21,859 bases of DNA from JAPLJU01 sp036725345 (GCA_036725345.1 DAIMEJ010000025.1:1-21859), one strand, 5' to 3'; positions 1-8,383 are shown, numbered from the stretch's first letter. Made by a program: numbers and translations. Notes: generated by a model not told the origin, from the letters alone.

Positions 1-55
1 AAGGCTAAAGGCTAAAGGCTAAAGGCTAAAGGCTAAAGGCTAAAGGCTAAAGGCT
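1..55. repeat. AAAGGCT heptamer tandem array, truncated by the window edge
   Basis: Seven consecutive perfect units of GGCTAAA begin at 3, 10, 17, 24, 31, 38 and 45, followed by a final GGCT running into a short T tract (55-59). The array runs off the left edge, so its true length is unknown. The last units (45-55) can pair with a near-inverted copy at 76-86 (10 of 11 positions). The same unit, in the same orientation, reappears at 9797-9906. No coding role is visible. Confidence 0.95.
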
Positions 56-108
56 TTTTCGTCCTGTCGGCCCTAAGCCCTTAGCCCTGCACCGTTTGCC
101 GATATAAT

Positions 109-714
109 ATGAAAATCACCTCGGCGGAATACATCAAGGCGGCCGCAAAGCCCAATCAGTTCCCGGAAACAGCCCTTCCCGAGGTGGCCTTCGCCGGCCG
201 ATCCAACGTCGGCAAATCCTCCCTGATCAACACCCTGGTTCACCGAAAGAATCTCGCCCGGACGAGTGCCACACCCGGGAAGACCCGCCTGCTCCATTTC
301 TATGACGTCAATCATCGTTTCTGTTTCGTTGACCTGCCGGGTTACGGGTACGCGAAAGTTTCGGCCGAAACGAGGAAGAGCTGGAGGCCCATGGTGGAGG
401 GATACCTGAAGAGCCGTCCGACGCTGGTGCTCGTGGCGGTGATCCTGGACATCCGGCGGGATCCGTCGGAGGAAGACGTCGCCCTGGCCGAGTGGCTGTC
501 GCACTACCGCATCCGCCATCTCTTTGTGTTGACAAAGTCGGACAAGCTCTCGGGAAACGAGAGGCGAAACCGGTGCCGGTCTGTCAGTGCCGGCCTGGAC
601 CTCCCCGGGGACGGGAACTTCATCCTTTTTTCAGCGAGAACGGGTGAGGGGAGGGACGCCCTCTGGAAGGAGATTCAGAAAGCCTCAGGTGGCCCGGGCG
701 GGGAGGCCGTCTGA
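109..714 (+). CDS. engB: Ribosome biogenesis GTP-binding protein EngB (YsxC/YihA)
   Basis: A 201-residue TRAFAC-class GTPase that helps mature the large ribosomal subunit in the cytoplasm. All G motifs are visible: G1 GRSNVGKS (30-37), the switch I region with TPGKT, G3 DLPGYGYA, G4 TKSDK and a G5-like SART near the C-terminus. The length is normal for the family. The start is supported by the family-typical opening MKITSAEYIKAA. However, no clear Shine-Dalgarno sequence precedes it, and a TATAAT hexamer sits directly against the ATG (103-108), too close to act as the -10 for this start. It lies between a heptamer array and the hdr leader and seems to be its own unit. The family call is secure. 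Confidence 0.96.
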   Translation: MKITSAEYIKAAAKPNQFPETALPEVAFAGRSNVGKSSLINTLVHRKNLARTSATPGKTRLLHFYDVNHRFCFVDLPGYGYAKVSAETRKSWRPMVEGYLKSRPTLVLVAVILDIRRDPSEEDVALAEWLSHYRIRHLFVLTKSDKLSGNERRNRCRSVSAGLDLPGDGNFILFSARTGEGRDALWKEIQKASGGPGGEAV

Positions 715-1062
715 ACCGTCCCGGCCGCCTTTCCGGTGTCCTTCGAACGCCTCCGGTAATCCTCCCGGACACCCGACACCACGCATTTGACAAAAAGCGT
801 TCAAGTGTTTAAATTAATTCCAGAATAAGTGACCAAATAAGGCTTGACAGAACAGGGAAGTTTTGATAGGGGTCACGCGGATTTACATTCGGGATGGCAA
901 TTTCGAACACCGAGAATGTTTTTACCGCAGCCGGATTCTCATCCGGTTCATTTACGTAAGAAGCCCATCCAACATGCCTCGACGCTTCGCGGCATGCCGA
1001 TAATTGCTTACCTGAATCCCTGGATCTGAGGATTCCAGAGCTTTCGATTAGAGGAGAAGAAA
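715..1062 (+). other. Gene-free leader upstream of the hdr-flx operon, with several small hairpins
   Basis: No credible gene lies in these 348 bases. The part next to engB holds a 7-bp inverted repeat (735-741 with 767-773) without a T tract, at best a weak terminator. After the promoter at 787-815 there are about 240 transcribed bases. They hold a CCGGAT/ATCCGG hairpin with a four-base loop (931-946), a 6-bp stem at 973-978/991-996, and two mutually exclusive stems just before the ribosome binding site (1014-1019 with 1030-1035, or 1020-1024 with 1034-1038). A GAGGAG ribosome binding site lies at 1051-1056. I recognise no known riboswitch. A regulatory leader is a guess. Confidence 0.5.
787..815 (+). 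promoter_or_regulatory. Predicted sigma70-type promoter of the hdr-flx-nfn operon
   Basis: A perfect -35 TTGACA (787-792), a 17-base spacer and TAAATT (810-815, four of six matches to the -10 consensus). A second TTGACA at 844-849 has no convincing -10 at the right distance. Transcription from about 822 would give a leader of roughly 240 bases before the first ATG. Confidence 0.6.
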
Positions 1063-2202
1063 ATGTCTCATGCGGTAACACCCTATCTTGAGATGTCGCA
1101 GGTCATTGCCGAGGCGGGCGGGGAAACATTGAAAAAGTGCTACCAGTGTGCGACCTGCAGCGGGACGTGTCCCTGGACGCCCGTCATCGAGTTCAACATC
1201 CGGAAACTCATCAGGATGAGCCAGCTCGGCCTGGAGGGGATCGAGGAGCACATGTGGGGGTGCTCGACCTGTAAATTCTGCGTCGACCGCTGCCCCCGCG
1301 GTGTTGAGATCATCGACATCGTGCGGTCCGTCCGGAGTGTCTATGCCGGCGGCGGCATGCTTCCCCAGAGCCTGAGGGCTTTTGTGGGCAGTCTCCAGGC
1401 GCGGGGCAACCCCTGGTCCGGCGATGCGGAAAAGAGAAACGACTGGGCCCAGGGCAAATACCCCCTCTACGCGGAGGGTATGGAGTATCTCTACTTCACC
1501 TGCTGTACCGCCTGCTATGACCCGAGAAACGTGCAGGTGGCGAGGGCCACGGCGGAGATTCTCAACAAGTCCGGTCTCAGCTGGGGGCTCCCCGGCACCG
1601 ATGTCAACTGCTGCGGGGAGAGCCTCCGGAAGGTGGGGGACCTGGAGCTTTTCGAAAAACTGAAGGAGAAAAACCGGGGGATCTTCAGCGCCAAGGGGAT
1701 TCAAAAGATGGTCACCGTCTCTCCCCACTGTTACCAGACGTTCAAGAAGGAGTACGAGGAGGATTACGACATCGTCCACTTCACGGAGCTGATCGCCGGC
1801 CTCATCCAGTCGGGGAAGCTCGTCCCGAAAAAGGATTTCGGCGGCATCAAGGTCACCTACCACGACCCCTGCTACCTCGGGAGGCACAACGGCATCTACG
1901 ACGCGCCCCGCGAAGTGCTGAAAGCCCTTCCGGGCGTGGAATTCGTGGAGATGGAGAGGATCCGCGAGCAGAGCTTCTGCTGCGGCGGCGGGGGCGGCGG
2001 CCTCTGGGTCGAGCGGGCCAAGGGCGAGCGGCTGAGCGACCTTCGGATCGAAGAGGCCCTCTCGACGGGCGCGAATGTCATCGCCACGTCCTGCCCCTAT
2101 TGCATCGCCATGCTCGACGACAGCATCCGGACCATGAACGTCGAGGACCGGATCAAGCTGAAAGACGTAACGGAACTTTTTTATGAAAGCCTCGAAGGAT
2201 AA
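1063..2202 (+). CDS. Heterodisulfide reductase-like HdrC-HdrB fusion (HdrD-like, soluble Fe-S protein)
   Basis: A 379-residue iron-sulfur protein joining an HdrC-like ferredoxin domain to an HdrB-like catalytic part. Two 4Fe-4S motifs lie at C26/C29/C32/C36 and C67/C70/C73/C77. Then come two CCG-type segments: C147/C148/C151 with C183-C184 and C223, and C270 with C306-C307 and the pair C344/C347. In HdrB such motifs hold noncubane 4Fe-4S clusters that reduce a disulfide. The second motif is complete; the first lacks the final CxxC pair. There is no membrane segment, so it is not a membrane-bound HdrDE type. GAGGAG precedes the ATG, and hdrA follows after 9 bases. It is probably the disulfide-reducing end of the Hdr-Flx complex. 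The substrate (for example DsrC-like) is unknown and no dsrC lies here. Confidence 0.88.
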   Translation: MSHAVTPYLEMSQVIAEAGGETLKKCYQCATCSGTCPWTPVIEFNIRKLIRMSQLGLEGIEEHMWGCSTCKFCVDRCPRGVEIIDIVRSVRSVYAGGGMLPQSLRAFVGSLQARGNPWSGDAEKRNDWAQGKYPLYAEGMEYLYFTCCTACYDPRNVQVARATAEILNKSGLSWGLPGTDVNCCGESLRKVGDLELFEKLKEKNRGIFSAKGIQKMVTVSPHCYQTFKKEYEEDYDIVHFTELIAGLIQSGKLVPKKDFGGIKVTYHDPCYLGRHNGIYDAPREVLKALPGVEFVEMERIREQSFCCGGGGGGLWVERAKGERLSDLRIEEALSTGANVIATSCPYCIAMLDDSIRTMNVEDRIKLKDVTELFYESLEG

Positions 2203-2211
2203 GGAGTCCCT

Positions 2212-4179
2212 ATGAGCAGAATCGGCGTATTTGTTTGCCACTGCGGTTTGAATATCGCCAAGACCGTTCGGGTGCCCGAGGTCGTGGAATTTGCCAAAAC
2301 CCTGCCGGACGTGGTGGTGGCGCAGGAGTATAAATTCATGTGCTCGACGCCGGGCCAGGAGATCATTCAAGGTGACATTAAGAAACACAGGCTGGACCGG
2401 GTGATCGTGGCGGCCTGCTCGCCGCTCATGCACGAGAAAACCTTCCGCAAGGTCATCGAGAATGCGGGATTGAACCAGTACCTCCTTACCATTGTCAACA
2501 TACGCGAGCACGTTTCCTGGGTCACGGAAGACGAGGAGGTCGGGACCCGAAAAGCGAAAGCCCTCATCAACGGCGCCGTGTACCGGGCAAGGCTCCTCAA
2601 CCCGCTCACGTCGCGATTCATCGATGTCAACCCCAACGTCCTGGTCGTCGGCGGCGGCATCGCCGGTATCCAGGCGGCCCTGGAGGTGGCGGACGCGGGC
2701 AAGAAAGTCTATCTCGTGGAGCGGACCCCCTCGGTGGGCGGTCACATGATCCAGTTCGACAAGACCTTCCCGACCCTGGATTGCTCGGCCTGCATCCTGA
2801 CCCCCAAGATGGACGCCGTCAATCAGCATCCCAATATAGACCTCATGACCTACTGCGAGGTGACGGAGGTGAAGGGCTTCGTGGGCAACTTCACCGTCAC
2901 CGTGAAGCAGAAGGCCCGGTATATCGATCACGAGAAGTGCAACGGCTGTCTCGCCTGCACGGAGAAGTGTCCCGGCAAAGGCGTGTCGGAGTTTGACGAA
3001 GGTCTCGTGAGAAGAAAAGCCGTCTACATCCCCTTCCCCCAGGCCGTCCCCCAGAAGCCTGTGATCGACCGCGGGGTCTGCGTCTTTTTCAAGACGGGCA
3101 AGTGCCGGCTCTGCGAGAAGGTCTGCGAGCAGGGGGCCGTCGACTTCGAGCAGGAGGACCGATTCGAGGAGATCCAGGTCGGCGCCATCATCGTGGCCAC
3201 GGGTTACGACCTGATGGACGTGAAGCCGCTCGTGCAGTACGGCTACGGCAAGTATCCAGGGGTGTTCCATTCCCTCGAGGTCGAGCGGCTCTTCAACTCC
3301 GCCGGTCCCACGGGGGGCAAGGTGGTCCTGCGGGACATGAAAACCGCGCCCCGCAGCGTGGCCATCCTGCACTGCATCGGCAGCCGCGACAAGAATCACT
3401 TCGAGTATTGCAGCCGGGTGTGTTGCATGTACTCGCTGAAATTCGCCCATCTCTTCAAGGAGAAGACCGAGGCGAACATCTACCAGCTCTACATCGATAT
3501 GCGGGCCCCGGGGAAGGCCTACGAGGAATTCTACGCGAGGCTCCTCGAGGAGGACGTGAAGTTCGTCCGGGGCAAGGCGGCCCGCGTGACGGAGAACAAG
3601 GAAAATCCCGAGGAGGCCGGGAAGCTCATCGTCGAGGTCGATGACACGCTGGCGGGTCAGTTCATGCGAATCCCCGTCGACATGGTCGTGCTCTCGCCGG
3701 CCATGAAGCCCCGGCACGACGCGAAGGATGTGGCGCGGCTCCTCAACCTGAGCACGGACAAGTACGGGTTCCTCATGGAGCGGCACCCGAAGCTGGCGCC
3801 GCTTTCCACGATGACGGACGGCGTCTTCATCGCGGGGGCCTGCCAGTTCCCGAAGGACATCCCCGACACGGTCTCGCAGGCGCTGGGCGCCGCGGCCGAG
3901 GCCCTGACGATCGTGACGAAGGCGAAAATGGAACTCGAGGCGGCCACGGCCGTCGTCAATCCGGCGGCGTGCAGCGGCTGCATGAACTGTGTCAATGTCT
4001 GCCCCTACGGCGCGCCCCAGATGAATGCCGAGAAGGGCATATCCGAAATCAACGAAGCGCTCTGCAAGGGCTGCGGGCTCTGTGCGGCCTCCTGCCCGAC
4101 CTCGGCCATCATTGCCCGCCATTTCGCCAATGACCAGATCATGGCGGAAATGGAAGGCCTGATGGAAATGGAGATGTAG
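2212..4179 (+). CDS. hdrA: HdrA-like FAD and iron-sulfur subunit (CoB-CoM heterodisulfide reductase subunit A family)
   Basis: A 655-residue soluble flavoprotein, the usual size for full-length HdrA, where flavin-based electron bifurcation takes place. An N-terminal domain carries C9, C11 and C44. The FAD-binding Rossmann motif GGGIAG is at 147-152. An inserted ferredoxin-like domain has C243/C246/C249/C253 and C290/C298/C301/C305. The conserved C400/C404/C405 cluster motif follows (SRVCCMYSLK). The C-terminal ferredoxin domain has C587/C590/C593/C597 and C618/C621/C624/C628. All cluster motifs expected for a complete bifurcating HdrA are therefore present. AAGGAG lies upstream. It is flanked by the HdrBC fusion and an MvhD/FlxD-like protein, the proper partners. 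The family is certain; the redox partners are inferred from neighbours. Confidence 0.95.
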   Translation: MSRIGVFVCHCGLNIAKTVRVPEVVEFAKTLPDVVVAQEYKFMCSTPGQEIIQGDIKKHRLDRVIVAACSPLMHEKTFRKVIENAGLNQYLLTIVNIREHVSWVTEDEEVGTRKAKALINGAVYRARLLNPLTSRFIDVNPNVLVVGGGIAGIQAALEVADAGKKVYLVERTPSVGGHMIQFDKTFPTLDCSACILTPKMDAVNQHPNIDLMTYCEVTEVKGFVGNFTVTVKQKARYIDHEKCNGCLACTEKCPGKGVSEFDEGLVRRKAVYIPFPQAVPQKPVIDRGVCVFFKTGKCRLCEKVCEQGAVDFEQEDRFEEIQVGAIIVATGYDLMDVKPLVQYGYGKYPGVFHSLEVERLFNSAGPTGGKVVLRDMKTAPRSVAILHCIGSRDKNHFEYCSRVCCMYSLKFAHLFKEKTEANIYQLYIDMRAPGKAYEEFYARLLEEDVKFVRGKAARVTENKENPEEAGKLIVEVDDTLAGQFMRIPVDMVVLSPAMKPRHDAKDVARLLNLSTDKYGFLMERHPKLAPLSTMTDGVFIAGACQFPKDIPDTVSQALGAAAEALTIVTKAKMELEAATAVVNPAACSGCMNCVNVCPYGAPQMNAEKGISEINEALCKGCGLCAASCPTSAIIARHFANDQIMAEMEGLMEMEM

Positions 4180-4204
4180 CGCCTTCAGCGCAAAGGAGAA
4201 CACC

Positions 4205-4630
4205 ATGAGTTTCGACCCCAAGATTCTCGGCATTGCCTGCAACTGGTGCACCTATACCGGCGCGGACCTGGCCGGCACCACGCGGATGAAATATCCGCCG
4301 AATGTGAGAGTCATCCGTGTCATGTGTTCCAGCCGGATCAACCCCTCCTTCATCATCCGGGGTTTCCAGCTCGGTGCGGACGGCGTCCTCGTGGGCGGCT
4401 GCCATCCCGGCGACTGCCATTACGGCACGGGGAACCTCTATGCCCGGAGGAAGCTGGCCATTACACGGAAGATTCTCGATTTTGCCGGCATGGAACCCGG
4501 CCGCTTCCGCGTGGAGTGGATATCGGCCTCCGAGGGGAATAGATTTGCCGAGGTGGTGAGGGAGTTCACGGAACAGGTGCGGACCCTGGGACCACAGACG
4601 AAATTCAAGATCACGAAAAATGGGCAGTAG
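4205..4630 (+). CDS. FlxD/MvhD-like 2Fe-2S electron-transfer subunit
   Basis: A 141-residue protein of the MvhD family (delta subunit of F420-nonreducing hydrogenase), which passes electrons to HdrA. Five cysteines fit the family pattern: C12 and C15 (ACNWC), C41 (VMCSS), C66 and C71 (GGCHPGDC). It binds a 2Fe-2S cluster in characterised relatives. It starts 25 bases after hdrA with AAAGGAG upstream. No hydrogenase large or small subunit follows. Instead three Flx-like subunits do, so this copy most likely couples HdrA to the FlxABC flavin module (called FlxD in Desulfovibrio). Confidence in the family is high; the Flx assignment rests on context. Confidence 0.92.
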   Translation: MSFDPKILGIACNWCTYTGADLAGTTRMKYPPNVRVIRVMCSSRINPSFIIRGFQLGADGVLVGGCHPGDCHYGTGNLYARRKLAITRKILDFAGMEPGRFRVEWISASEGNRFAEVVREFTEQVRTLGPQTKFKITKNGQ

Positions 4631-4645
4631 AGCCCGGGAGCGGTT

Positions 4646-5512
4646 ATGACGGCATTCAAGAAGATCGAAGACAACCTCAGGAAGGAAGCGAAAAGCCTGC
4701 TCGAGAGCGGCAAGGTCACCCTGGTTCTTGCCTATGCCGGGGGCTTCGATGAGAAACACCCTGTTCCCTATGTCGCGAAGGCGGCGGCTGATGCGGACCG
4801 TCTCGTATTCAATGAATATTGCACGCACAACATGGCGAGATACCTCACGCGGTACCCCAAGGGCACCAGGATCGCCGTGGCAGTCAAGGGGGCGGACAGC
4901 CGCGCCGTCGTGCAACTCATCCAGGAGGGGAAGGTTCGCAGGGACGACCTCGTCATCCTGGGAATCCCCGCGGCGGGCATGAAGAACCAGAAGACGGGAG
5001 AGATCATCGACACCCGGACCACCGGCAGCGCCATCAATCCCGTGATCCACGACATTCTCCTGGGAGACGAGATCCACGGGGTCAAGGCGGGTTCGCCTTA
5101 CGACGTCCTCGCGGAGCTCGAGGGCATGGACAAGGATGCCCGCTGGGCTTTCTGGAAAAAGGAGTTCGAGAAGTGCATCCGCTGTTACGCCTGCCGGAAG
5201 GCTTGCCCCATGTGCTACTGCGATCCCTGCTTCATGGATGCGAGCCGCCCGCGCTGGGCCGACAAGTCGCCCACGGGTGACGGGACGCTGATGTACCACC
5301 TGACCCGGTTCTATCATCTCGCCGGCCGATGCATCGACTGCGGGGAGTGTTCGAGGGCCTGCCCGGTGGATATTCCCCTCTACCTCTTTCACAAGGAGGT
5401 GGCCAAGGAGTGCGAGGTGATGTTCGGTCAGGCGGCGGGCATGAACATCGAGGACAAACCGGCGATGGCAAACTACAAGGGGGAAGACTCGGATCAGATG
5501 TTGGGATCCTAG
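4646..5512 (+). CDS. FlxC-like 4Fe-4S dicluster protein
   Basis: A 288-residue soluble protein with an unassigned N-terminal domain of about 170 residues and a C-terminal dicluster ferredoxin part. Motif one is C177/C180/C183/C187, directly followed by C190, C192 and C195 (CPMCYCDPC). Motif two is C229/C232/C235/C239 with the usual following proline. No membrane segment or signal peptide is visible. It lies 15 bases after the flxD-like gene and just before the flxB-like gene, and is probably an electron wire inside the Hdr-Flx complex. The extra cysteines next to the first motif may ligate another cluster. The FlxC label is by gene order and general architecture and is less certain than its neighbours. 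Confidence 0.8.
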   Translation: MTAFKKIEDNLRKEAKSLLESGKVTLVLAYAGGFDEKHPVPYVAKAAADADRLVFNEYCTHNMARYLTRYPKGTRIAVAVKGADSRAVVQLIQEGKVRRDDLVILGIPAAGMKNQKTGEIIDTRTTGSAINPVIHDILLGDEIHGVKAGSPYDVLAELEGMDKDARWAFWKKEFEKCIRCYACRKACPMCYCDPCFMDASRPRWADKSPTGDGTLMYHLTRFYHLAGRCIDCGECSRACPVDIPLYLFHKEVAKECEVMFGQAAGMNIEDKPAMANYKGEDSDQMLGS

Positions 5513-5543
5513 GGGGTCTCAAGGCTTGTCAAAGGAGAAAGTC

Positions 5544-6581
5544 GTGTTGAAGAAAATCGCAATCGATCAATTCAGTGAACTGGTAAAGGCCCTCCTGGAA
5601 CAGGGACTGCTTTACGCTCCGGTGAAGGGGACGGACGGCGTCAACTTCCGGGCCATTCAGAATCCGGCCGATGTAACGCTTGATTATTACAACACGGTGC
5701 TCAGCCCGAAAGCCGTTTTTTTCCCGCAGTCGGAAGATTTGATTCGATACCGGATCAAGAAGGACACCCCGGAGGCGCAACCCGTGCCTCTGGAGAACCG
5801 GCCGGCCGTGATCCTGGGTGTGCGCCCCTGCGACGTCAGGAGCTTTGAAATCATGGACCGTCACTTCCTGGGCGCCGGCGTCATCGATCCCTACTGGAAG
5901 AGCAAGCGGGACAGCACGACGGTCATCGGTTTTGCCTTCGATGTCAACGCCGCGGCCGACCCGGCGGACTTTTACAATACCTTCGGTTACGGGGCGGCCG
6001 ACCCGGAGGGAAGCGACGTCTTCATGATACGGGCCGACGGGAATCTTCTTCTCAGGGGCATGACGGACCGGGGAGAGAAACTCCTCGCTTCACTGGGGTG
6101 TCTCCAGGCGGGCGACGCCCGGGACGAAAAGGCCTTCGATGAGACGGTGAAAAAAGGAAAGGCCGTCCGGACGCGATCCGCCGAAATCAACGACAAGGAG
6201 ATCGCCAAAAAGCTGGTGGACATTTTCGACAACGGGGAATTCTGGCAGAAAGTGACCATGGCCTGCATCGCCTGCGGGGCCTGCACTTTCGTGTGTCCGA
6301 CCTGCTACTGCTTCGACATCAGCGACGAGACGCTCTTCAAGGAAGGCGCGAGGAAGCGTTTCTGGGACGCCTGTACCTTCACGGACTTCACGCTGGAGGC
6401 AAGCGGTCACAACCCCAGGCCCCGGATCTTCCAGCGTTACCGGCAGAAGGTCTGTCACAAGTATTCGTACCACGTGGACAAATACGGGTGCATCTCCTGC
6501 GTGGGGTGCGGGCGCTGCATCCGTTCCTGCCCCGTGAACATCGATATTTTCGGCATCGTGGTGGAGGCGGGCAAGCTCTGA
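5544..6581 (+). CDS. FlxB-like 4Fe-4S protein (hydrogenase/sulfhydrogenase beta-subunit family)
   Basis: About 345 residues. The N-terminal domain carries GVRPCDVRSFEIMD (about 92-105), typical of the HydB/AsrA-type beta subunits that work with an FAD/NAD(P)-binding gamma subunit. Two C-terminal cluster motifs follow: C241/C244/C247/C251 with C254 and C256 close by, and C316/C319/C322/C325/C329. The start was chosen as GTG 5544, because AAAGGAG at 5531-5537 lies inside the longer reading frame from TTG 5526 and fits GTG 5544 or TTG 5547. It probably passes electrons from the flavin subunit FlxA to the FlxC/FlxD side. The gap to the upstream gene is 31 bases. Confidence 0.85.
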   Translation: MLKKIAIDQFSELVKALLEQGLLYAPVKGTDGVNFRAIQNPADVTLDYYNTVLSPKAVFFPQSEDLIRYRIKKDTPEAQPVPLENRPAVILGVRPCDVRSFEIMDRHFLGAGVIDPYWKSKRDSTTVIGFAFDVNAAADPADFYNTFGYGAADPEGSDVFMIRADGNLLLRGMTDRGEKLLASLGCLQAGDARDEKAFDETVKKGKAVRTRSAEINDKEIAKKLVDIFDNGEFWQKVTMACIACGACTFVCPTCYCFDISDETLFKEGARKRFWDACTFTDFTLEASGHNPRPRIFQRYRQKVCHKYSYHVDKYGCISCVGCGRCIRSCPVNIDIFGIVVEAGKL

Positions 6582-6651
6582 ACCCGGTACCCGCCCCCTG
6601 CCGATGAAGCCGACACCATCAATCTCAAGAGAGGAATGCAGAGGAAGCGTG

Positions 6652-7506
6652 ATGGAAAATCCCTATATCCCCATGCCGATGAATGTCGTGCAGATCACGA
6701 CGGAGGTGGACACAAACGATATCAAGACCTTCCGGCTGACCTTCGTCAACCCGGAGGACGAGAAAAAGTTCAAGTATCTCCCCGGGCAGTTCGGGGAACT
6801 CTCCATCTTCGGCAAGGGGGAGAGTCCCATCGGGATCGCCTCGTCCCCGACGGATCCGGGGTACGTGGAGTTCACCGTTCAGCGGACGGGGACGCTCGTG
6901 GGCGGGCTCGTGACGACGGCGCTGCACGACCTCGAGGAAGGGGCGCAAATCGGTCTCCGGGGTCCCCTCGGGAATTCCTGGCCCATCGACTTTCTCGCCG
7001 GAAAGAACGTGGTGGTCGTGGGCGGAGGTTTCGCCTTCACGACGCTTCGCTCGCTCATCAACTACATGATCTACCCCGAAAACCGGAAGCGGTTCGGCGA
7101 CATCACCGTCGTTTACGGGGCGAGGACGCCGGGGCTTCTCCTCTACAAGGATGAGATGGCCGCCTGGCAGAAACGGAAGGATCTGGTGATGCACGTCACC
7201 GTCGACAGGGGCGACGCGAACTGGAAGGGGAGGGAAGGCTTTGTCCCGACGGTCTGCAAGGAGGTGGCGCCGAGTGCCAAGAACGCCGTCACCGTCATCT
7301 GCGGACCCCCCATCATGATCAAGTTCACCCTGCCCGTGTTTTTCGATCTCGGTTTCTCCAGGGAAAACATCCTCACCTCCCTGGAGATGAGGATGAAGTG
7401 CGGCATCGGCAAATGCGGCCGATGCAACGTGGGGAACAAGTACGTCTGCAAGGACGGCCCGGTTTTCTCGCTGGCCCAGCTCGAGCAGCTCCCGAGAGAT
7501 TATTAA
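6652..7506 (+). CDS. FlxA-like FAD/NAD(P)-binding oxidoreductase subunit
   Basis: A 284-residue ferredoxin-NADP reductase-type protein, the likely NADH entry site. An FAD-binding beta-barrel holds LPGQFGEL (43-50) and the SPIGIASSP stretch (58-66). The NAD-binding Rossmann part contains VVVGGGFAF (121-129) and ICGPP (217-221). A C-terminal 2Fe-2S site has C250/C255/C258/C266. This is the architecture of AsrB, hydrogenase gamma subunits and PyrK. ATG 6652 is chosen over 6604 because GAGGA (6641-6645) is placed correctly for it and homologous chains begin near this point. It ends the Hdr-Flx set; nfnA follows after 43 bases. NADH rather than NADPH as substrate is inferred from studied Flx systems. 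Confidence 0.9.
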   Translation: MENPYIPMPMNVVQITTEVDTNDIKTFRLTFVNPEDEKKFKYLPGQFGELSIFGKGESPIGIASSPTDPGYVEFTVQRTGTLVGGLVTTALHDLEEGAQIGLRGPLGNSWPIDFLAGKNVVVVGGGFAFTTLRSLINYMIYPENRKRFGDITVVYGARTPGLLLYKDEMAAWQKRKDLVMHVTVDRGDANWKGREGFVPTVCKEVAPSAKNAVTVICGPPIMIKFTLPVFFDLGFSRENILTSLEMRMKCGIGKCGRCNVGNKYVCKDGPVFSLAQLEQLPRDY

Positions 7507-7549
7507 TCGCTGTTTAACGATCTACCGAAACCAAAACAGGAGAAGGACA

Positions 7550-8383
7550 TTGTTCAAGATCATCGAACGCAAGCAGCTATCGGAAAACGTCGTCAAAAAT
7601 GTGATCCATGCCCCGGACATCGCGGCGAAGCGCAAGGCGGGGCAGTTCGTGATCCTCATGATCAACGAAAAAGGGGAGCGGATCCCGCTGACCATCGTCG
7701 ATTCCGACGCCAAGACGGGGACGATCACCATCATCTACCAGGTCGTGGGAAAGACCACATCCGCGATGGCCGATCTGAAGGAGGGGGACTACATCCTGAA
7801 TGTCCTGGGGCCCCTGGGCCACGCCACGGAAATCGACAACTTCGGCACGGCGGTCTGCGTGGGCGGAGGCGTCGGTGTGGGCGTCATCTACCCCATCGCC
7901 AAGGCGCTCCGGGAGGCTGGCTGCAACGTCGTGTCCATCATCGGGGCCAGGACCAAGGACCTGCTCATCCTCGAGGAGGAAATGAGGCGGGTGAGTCACA
8001 AGCTCACGGTCTGCACCGATGACGGCACTTACGGCTTCCACGGCTTCGTCAGCGCTGTTCTGCAGCAGATGATCGACGCCGGCGAGAAGATCGACCGGGT
8101 CTACGCCATCGGGCCGGTGCCCATGATGCGGGTCCTCGCCAACCTGACGAGACCCCACAAAATAAAGACCATCGTGAGTCTGAACCCCATCATGGTGGAC
8201 GGGACGGGCATGTGCGGCGCCTGCCGCGTGTCCGTGGCGGGCAAGACGCGGTTTACCTGCGTGGACGGTCCCGAGTTCGACGGCCACGACGTGGATTTCG
8301 GACTTCTGACGACCCGGCTTCAGATGTACACGGAACAGGAAAGACTGGCACTGGAAAGATGCAGGTGTGAGAAAAATGGATAA
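7550..8383 (+). CDS. nfnA: NfnA, small subunit of electron-bifurcating NADH-dependent ferredoxin:NADP+ oxidoreductase
   Basis: A 277-residue FNR-family flavoprotein, also annotated as sulfide dehydrogenase subunit SudB. With NfnB it catalyses the reversible reaction NADH + reduced ferredoxin + 2 NADP+ to 2 NADPH. The C-terminal 2Fe-2S site shows the unusual Asp-plus-three-Cys ligand set of this family: D217 and C222/C225/C237 in DGTGMCGACR. An NAD-binding glycine-rich stretch (VGGGVGVG, 104-111) and an ICxGP-like AIGPVPMM site (186-193) are visible. The start is TTG 7550, preceded by AGGAGAAGG. Its last codons overlap the start of nfnB, indicating translational coupling. The assignment is firm. 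Confidence 0.93.
   Translation: MFKIIERKQLSENVVKNVIHAPDIAAKRKAGQFVILMINEKGERIPLTIVDSDAKTGTITIIYQVVGKTTSAMADLKEGDYILNVLGPLGHATEIDNFGTAVCVGGGVGVGVIYPIAKALREAGCNVVSIIGARTKDLLILEEEMRRVSHKLTVCTDDGTYGFHGFVSAVLQQMIDAGEKIDRVYAIGPVPMMRVLANLTRPHKIKTIVSLNPIMVDGTGMCGACRVSVAGKTRFTCVDGPEFDGHDVDFGLLTTRLQMYTEQERLALERCRCEKNG

Noticed and set aside
1..55. Heptamer arrays as a CRISPR array or telomere-like end
   Set aside because: There are no spacers or cas genes, and the array continues into ordinary genes on both sides at 9797-9906.
103..108. TATAAT directly before the engB ATG as a -10 box
   Set aside because: Transcription would start inside the gene, no -35 box lies at the right distance, and the family-typical N-terminus begins at this ATG.
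844..1029. A 61-codon TTG-started frame in the hdr leader
   Set aside because: No ribosome binding site, no family resemblance, and its position inside a hairpin-rich leader makes coding unlikely.
1048..4251. A 1067-codon open frame antisense to the HdrBC and HdrA genes
   Set aside because: It crosses two well-supported genes, has a histidine-, arginine- and leucine-rich composition without any domain, and is a mirror of GC-rich codon use.
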